From assembly GCA_945892985.1 (NCBI GenBank), contig CAMDDU010000093.1, forward strand, positions 1-6,426: a stretch of DNA of 6,426 bases, read 5' to 3'. The position numbers and the translations under genes are program-made. This DNA is from CAITSH01 sp945892985 (GTDB lineage Bacteria > Pseudomonadota > Gammaproteobacteria > Burkholderiales > SG8-39). Shown one piece after another: positions 5,822 to 6,426 of this stretch. Positions within the stretch are counted from its first letter, which is position 1. Each line of letters opens with the position of its first letter. The notes beneath the pieces are model-generated. The model was not told the DNA's origin, did no database searches, and saw nothing but the letters and a program-made list of their open reading frames with translations.

Positions 5822-6277
5822 GCGGTTGCGTTCCTCCAAAGTCGGTCGGCGGTGGCTTGCGCTTCTGCAATCACCCTCTCCATGTTGACCAGCGTCGGTC
5901 TGCCGTCACGCACCACGCAGCGGCCGTCGACAAAAACCGTCTCCACATCCCAACTATCGCAGCATACACGAGCGTGCCGACCGGGTTTGGCGCGGGCACC
6001 AGCTGCGGGCGGCGGAAATCGAACGCCACCAAGTCGGCCCTCTTGCCGACCTGCAGGTTCAGTGACCGCACAGCAGCTGCTCGTTGAGCAGGCCCACGTG
6101 ATCGAAGACCTGCACGGGCGTGCGACCTGTGCGCGCGAGCACGCGTTCGACTTCGACCTTGCTTTGCGCCAGGTGCGTATTGACCACCGCACCTCTTGCG
6201 TGGGCGGCCTGCGCAATTCTCGCCAGGAAAGGTTCCGAACAGGTATGGGCTGCATGTGCTGCGAATTGCACCCGCAC
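5818..6277 (-). pseudogene. Decayed second amidohydrolase (internal deletion, frameshifts, IS interruption)
   Basis: Three pieces of one amidohydrolase lie in order on the minus strand in different frames. Piece one (6277 to 6059) reads VRVQFAAHAAHTCSEPFLA, then VVNTHLAQSKVEVE and LLNEQLLCGH, and stops. Piece two (about 6060 to 5955) reads LQVGKRADLVAFDFRRP and then PVGTLVYA, the return of the beta domain. Piece three (about 5958 to 5818) reads DVETVFVDGRCVVRDGRPTL and then a terminal helix to TGA 5818. Between pieces one and two roughly 100 or more residues are missing, including the metal-ligand Asp region. The join between two and three is a small indel. The N-terminal HxH half is cut off by the IS5-type element at 6282. 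A TAG precedes piece one in frame. The product cannot be active. Its stop still overlaps the ATG of the intact amidohydrolase, showing that the two were once co-translated. Confidence 0.85.
5833..5837 (-). promoter_or_regulatory. Ribosome-binding site GGAGG deciding the amidohydrolase start
   Basis: GGAGG on the minus strand ends 11 bases before ATG 5821. It lies within the codons right after the alternative TTG start at 5839, so it can only serve the ATG. It is also inside the last codons of the upstream pseudogene. Confidence 0.65.
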
Positions 6278-6281
6278 CTAA

Positions 6282-6426
6282 GGAAACACTGAACAAGTCC
6301 GCGCGTCTGTTGTCATATAGCGAGACGCAAACGGGAGGGTTGAGAATGAAACAAATGACGCTGGCGGCGGCGAAAGGATTCGAGGTACATGGAAGAGCAA
6401 CGCGCAAAGCGGCGTTTCTGGCGCGC
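6282..6426 (+). mobile_element. Left end of an IS5-family insertion sequence (runs off the window)
   Basis: The amidohydrolase similarity stops at 6277. After ctaa (6278-6281), which fits the YTAR target duplication of the IS5 subgroup, comes ggaaacactgaacaagtcc, an end sequence of the IS5 type, then a ~64-base leader and a transposase start. The right end, the second target copy and most of the transposase are outside the window, so completeness cannot be judged. The element reads away from the broken gene. It separates the downstream amidohydrolase operon from its original promoter. Confidence 0.75.
6346..6426 (+). CDS. IS5-family transposase, N-terminal fragment (cut by window end)
   Basis: ATG 6346 is preceded by GGGAGGG (6333-6339) with six bases spacing, a strong ribosome-binding site. 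The 27 visible codons read MKQMTLAAAKGFEVHG and then RATRKAAFLAR. This matches the usual opening of IS5-type DDE transposases: MKQMTLA, a short variable part, then K/R-x-T-R-(R/K)-x-x-F-L-x-(E/R). The catalytic DDE residues lie beyond the window. The gene sits inside the IS end starting at 6282. Assignment rests on this short N-terminal pattern and the IS-like end before it. Confidence 0.8.
   Translation, partial: MKQMTLAAAKGFEVHGRATRKAAFLAR

Overview
The window looks like GC-rich proteobacterial DNA, most likely betaproteobacterial. That placement rests on gene content, a tRNA-Val(CAC) and coding style only, and nothing here fixes a genus. It is an accessory or scarred stretch: two ordinary catabolic loci separated and bordered by repeats, insertion-sequence remnants and broken genes.

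Left end (1-598): two full copies and one partial copy of a ~198-bp tandem repeat. Each full copy carries a 93-bp imperfect palindrome (MITE-like). The partial third copy supplies the first 40 bases of a small plus-strand hypothetical gene (413-598).

714-2875, minus strand: a two-gene operon with a class-I glutamine-amidotransferase-like hydrolase of the PuuD / peptidase C26 family (upstream) and an aldehyde dehydrogenase (downstream), sharing an ATGA stop/start overlap. The combination suggests processing of gamma-glutamylated amine/aldehyde intermediates, as PuuC and PuuD do in putrescine breakdown, but the real substrate is not shown by the sequence. A hairpin lies just after the operon.

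2994-3168: candidate promoters and an intact tRNA-Val (anticodon CAC, CCA encoded). Directly 3' of the tRNA, 3169 to about 4320 is a lower-GC patchwork: the C-terminal piece of an IS1595-like transposase, an orphan 25-residue signal peptide, and a secreted-type protein with an Ala/Pro tail whose frame has no start codon and runs into the neighbouring amidohydrolase gene. This resembles the debris of past insertions beside a tRNA.

4319-6277, minus strand: an intact amidohydrolase-superfamily deaminase/hydrolase (500 aa) preceded, again with an ATGA overlap, by a decayed second amidohydrolase. The decayed gene shows an internal deletion, frame shifts, and interruption at its upstream side by an IS5-family element. 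The left end and first 27 codons of that element's transposase finish the window (6282-6426).

I did not find a clearly new biological system. The items most worth a second look are the gene-start-carrying tandem repeat, the headless Ala/Pro-tailed protein, and the unusual active-site motif of the aldehyde dehydrogenase.
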